NCBI RefSeq assembly: GCF_905220365.1
Contig: NC_061133.1
Coordinates: 14,188,171 to 14,252,170 of the forward strand
Origin: Vanessa cardui
Lineage: Eukaryota > Arthropoda > Insecta > Lepidoptera > Nymphalidae
Reading direction: 5' to 3'
DNA length: 64,000 bases
The notes below the pieces were generated by a model. The model saw only the letters and a list, made by a program, of their open reading frames with translations, was not told the DNA's origin and did no database searches. Every line of letters begins with the position of its first letter. Position 1 is the first letter of the stretch. This document shows positions 62,001 through 64,000 of the stretch, piece by piece. Both the position numbers and the translations under genes were made by a program.

Positions 62001-63253
62001 GTTCACTGAGCACGGCTAATCTGTACTCCTATACTAATATTATAAATGTGAAAGAAACTCTGTCTCTCTTTGAACGACAGACAGACGCTATTTAAATGTC
62101 AAACCAATGAACCGAATATGACGAAATTTGCTATGAAGCAAACTTGAGTTCCAAGGAAGAGCACAGTAACAACCAACCCCCTAAACGCGAAACCGCGGGC
62201 GACTAAAATTGGTGATTTTGTGCCGATTTGTACCTGCAATCGTATAATTTTTTTTTTATGGAATAGGTTGGCGGACGAGCGTATGGGCCACCTGATGGTA
62301 AGTGGTCACCCTTATCCATAGACAATGATGCTGTAAGAAATATTAAGTATTCCTTAAATATCAATGCGCCATTAACCTTGGGAACTAAGATATTATGTCC
62401 CTTGTGCCTGTAGTTACACTGGCTCACTCACCCTTCCAAACAGAACACAACAATACTGAGTACTGTTGTTTGGCGGTAGAATAACTGATGAGTGGGTGGT
62501 ACCTACCCAGACAGGCTTGAACAAAGCCCTTCCACCAAGAAAGAAAATGGGTGATACATGGTAACAACTTCGTGTCTCATTAATAGAAATATGATCTTTC
62601 ATGACTCCACTGCGAGTGTTTGTTAAAGTCGTCAAATTAAATAAAATCAATGTTAGTTTGTTGCCACATCGAATTTATTTGAGCCATCAACCATTAGCCA
62701 ACTATACTATCTCTCTGCAAGACATTTATTTCAATGTCACGGCTTAACAATTTTACGTTGTTAGCGCAAGTGTTTTATCCGTTAAAATGCAATGCAATTC
62801 GACGTAAAAAATCCCATAAAGAAATGTTACCTCGAATCTATGGATCAGGATTTACCTATACTGTATCAGTTTAATAAAATTGTCGTTCGAATTTATATCC
62901 AATTAATGAAAATCGATAAAAATAAAAAGAAAGTTGCCAAATTATATATAGTTTTCACTTGCGACTTTGCCCGGGAAAGCTGTTTGATTCTGGGACTTTG
63001 GTATAAAAATTAACCCATTCCTTTCCCAAAGTATCCTAATCAAATTCGTTTCCATGCTTCAGAGGCATTCATACAGGCAATCACTGCACGTTTTACACAT
63101 AAAAAGAAATAATAGAAACATAAGTATAATCTGTTCATAAAATAATTTCAGCCAAGCTCTGAACGAGCATACCAGCACGTGTGAGACAGAGGAGAGACGC
63201 TGCCCGTACGACCAGTGCTCGTACATCGCGTCAACTCCTGCCCAACTCAACAG
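57161..63253 (+). CDS. Multi-C2H2 zinc-finger protein, three exons, 3' end outside window
   Basis: Large nuclear protein with about fifteen zinc fingers, probably a nucleic-acid-binding regulator; I do not recognise the ortholog. Coding exons are 57161-59052, 59121-59606 and 63152-63253. They join in frame (codons 631 and 793 are split by phase-2 introns) and give 826 residues before the last donor. In order: a C2HC finger (14-35), a linker with DVFFQSLELQSS (61-72), an acidic region (165-187), three GKWxP motifs (192-244), then fingers from 267 to beyond 815. The basic run 347-354 is a likely nuclear localisation signal. The start is uncertain: ATG 57161 directly follows a splice acceptor (AG at 57159-57160) and an in-frame stop lies 21 bases upstream, so either translation starts here or an upstream coding exon joins in phase 0. 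Exon 3 stops inside a finger, so more exons lie to the right. The reading frame is unbroken and no transposon protein is seen in it. Confidence 0.93.
59053..59120 (+). other. Intron of 68 bases between zinc-finger exons 1 and 2
   Basis: A short GT-AG intron: donor GTAAGT, acceptor TTTTACAG, A+T-rich in between. It interrupts codon 631 after its second base. Reading through gives an immediate TAA. Confidence 0.93.
59121..59606 (+). CDS. Zinc-finger gene exon 2 (residues 631-793)
   Basis: The exon begins after acceptor TATTTTACAG (59111-59120) and ends at donor GTAAGA (59607). It is 486 bases long, divisible by three, with phase-2 introns on both sides, so it could be skipped without a frameshift. 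It carries finger 10 (C632-C635-H648-C654, C2HC), finger 11 (C670-C673-H686-H690), finger 12 (C708-C711-H723-H727) and finger 13 (C735-C738-H751-H756). Fingers 12 and 13 are joined by HTFERPF, close to the classic TGEKP-type linker, which suggests that this pair binds DNA. Finger 12 has 11 rather than 12 residues between its second cysteine and first histidine. The exon also carries the first half of finger 14 (C783, C786). Joining it to exon 1 creates the finger start TCPKCGKSF across the splice, which strongly supports the junction. Confidence 0.93.
59811..59834. repeat. Inverted repeat TTGACCACC / GGTGGTCAA in intron
   Basis: Perfect 9-base arms with loop TGGTTG, at the edge of a GC-rich intronic island. 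The arms contain TGACC/GGTCA half-sites of the nuclear-receptor kind; binding is untested. Confidence 0.8.
62028..62207 (-). repeat. Interspersed repeat (family D), reverse copy in zinc-finger intron
   Basis: Starts CTATACTAATATTATAAATG and continues ACGACAGACAGACG, CCAATGAACCGAATATGACG and AAGCAAACTTGAGTTCC, ending near GAAACCGCGGGCGAC. It closely precedes the family E copy at 62244. Confidence 0.72.
62244..62550 (+). repeat. Short interspersed repeat (family E), best full copy, in zinc-finger intron
   Basis: Begins after a T9 run with GGTTGGCGGACGAGCG, then GGGCCACCTGATGGTAAGTG, CTTGGGAACTAAGATATT, GTTACACTGGCTCACTCACC, TTTGGCGGTAGAATAACTG and TACCTACCCAGACAGGC. It serves here as the reference for all family E fragments. 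Confidence 0.8.
63152..63253 (+). CDS. Zinc-finger gene exon 3 (residues 793-826)
   Basis: This short exon of 102 bases was found by continuing the frame across a 3545-base intron. It lies between acceptor AATAATTTCAG (63141-63151) and donor GTATGT (63254-63259). Joined in phase 2 it completes finger 14: C783-C786 in exon 2 with H799 and C803 here, a C2HC finger. It then opens finger 15 with C810-x4-C815. The open frame, the fitting phase, the completed finger and two consensus splice sites together make it convincing although it is short. Its base composition is more GC-rich than the surrounding intron. The second half of finger 15 must lie in a further exon beyond 64000. Confidence 0.85.
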
Positions 63254-64000
63254 GTATGTCTGAAATCGTTACGAGACAGTTTATCATTAATAAATAATAA
63301 ACAATTCGATCATATAGATTTACACGAATATCTATAAAGGTTCTCACGATACTGTAACCACTTCTGTCTTACTAATGTTACTAAACGAGGCTATTTGTTA
63401 CATAAGCACTCATAGATTAAACTATATAAATGTCTACCTAGGGAATTGTTTTAATAGTAGGCACTGTTAATGTTGTTTAAATTTACCTATAATGTTAAAA
63501 TACTTTCAGTTATAAAACTTTTTTATTTATGTAAGACAACCGGCGAATGTATATCTAAAATCCAATGATGAAGTCACTTTGATTACACTAGCTCACTCAC
63601 ACTTAAACCAGAAAACTGCATTTTGATAAATGCAATGTTGTTGAGTAACGTGTGGATGTGGTCTTCTACCCAGACGTAAGTCTGACTGCTAGAAGAAAAC
63701 TTGTAATAATATTATTAAATACAAAAATAGCTTGAAATTGATCTACGGAAATTTGTGTATATACTTATTTAATATTCTTGAGTGTTTTCCCATCATTCTT
63801 ACTTATAACCAGTCATTATAAAATGTTGGAAATAGAAAATAAATATGTTTTAAAATAAATAGTACGTAGGTTACTACTTTTACTTATTTTTATTATTTAA
63901 CTCCGTAACGGTATGTTATTAATACTACATTTATTACAAGAAAAAAGACGATAGAAGGTCGAAATCCACTCATTTGTATTTAAGTTCATGAACAAAACTC
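63254..64000 (+). other. Start of the next intron of the zinc-finger gene
   Basis: Begins with donor GTATGT and runs to the window end without a recognisable acceptor plus open exon. A worn piece of the short interspersed family best seen at 62244-62550 lies at about 63555-63690 (ACACTAGCTCACTCAC, TACCCAGAC). Otherwise A+T-rich. Confidence 0.65.

Larger units (their letters stand above)
59607..63151 (+). other. Intron of 3545 bases between zinc-finger exons 2 and 3, with GC-rich island
   Basis: Donor GTAAGA, acceptor ATTTCAG. A GC-rich island at about 59760-60440 holds a 9-base inverted repeat (59811-59834) and a CpG-dense core near 59920-60010; another moderately GC-rich stretch lies at 60540-60790. 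These may be intronic enhancers or conserved elements (inference). The right part holds two interspersed repeats (62028-62207 and 62244-62550). The remainder is A+T-rich with nothing I can name. Confidence 0.7.

Noticed and set aside
1..64000. CRISPR arrays, operons, phage or plasmid genes
   Set aside because: None seen; spliced genes, SINEs and LINEs show eukaryotic nuclear DNA.

Overview
The window reads as nuclear DNA of a butterfly or moth, most likely a nymphalid butterfly. It is A+T-rich, its one clear protein gene is split by GT-AG introns, and it is littered with typical lepidopteran repeats. These include a tRNA-derived SINE resembling the Metulj family, 3' ends of CR1/Jockey-group LINEs with CAAAAT tails, and several short families without clear class. 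There is no bacterial, plasmid or phage character. The species cannot be named from sequence alone.

Layout. Bases 1-57160 hold no certain protein gene. They contain a possible exon end at the left edge, at least six tRNA-derived SINE copies, LINE 3' fragments (two loci show one element inserted in another), and many islands of higher GC content that look like regulatory or conserved non-coding DNA. At 44232-44303 lies an intact initiator tRNA-Met gene. At about 28.86-29.13 kb a CpG-rich block ends in a consensus splice donor and is the best candidate for a promoter with a non-coding first exon. A 182-183 bp unit is repeated three times in tandem at 52.1-52.65 kb and abuts a SINE.

The main gene runs from 57161 through the right part of the window on the plus strand. 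Three coding exons (57161-59052, 59121-59606, 63152-63253) join in frame through phase-2 introns and encode 826 residues of a large nuclear zinc-finger protein with about fifteen C2H2/C2HC fingers, an acidic region with three GKWxP motifs and a lysine-rich basic block. Both ends of the gene lie outside what can be proven here: the first codon sits directly behind a splice acceptor, and exon 3 ends inside a finger at a donor.

How the parts may fit together (inference). The 57 kb upstream, with its GC islands, repeated TGACAG motifs and eight CTCF-like AGATGGCG cores, could be the regulatory domain or giant first intron of the zinc-finger gene. Nothing in the sequence proves which gene these elements serve. 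I found no convincing new multi-gene system. The most interesting leads are the CTCF-like motif set (one copy lying in a SINE box A region), the nested insertions, the tandem array, the twin hairpins at 32.7 kb and the GKWxP motif of the zinc-finger protein.
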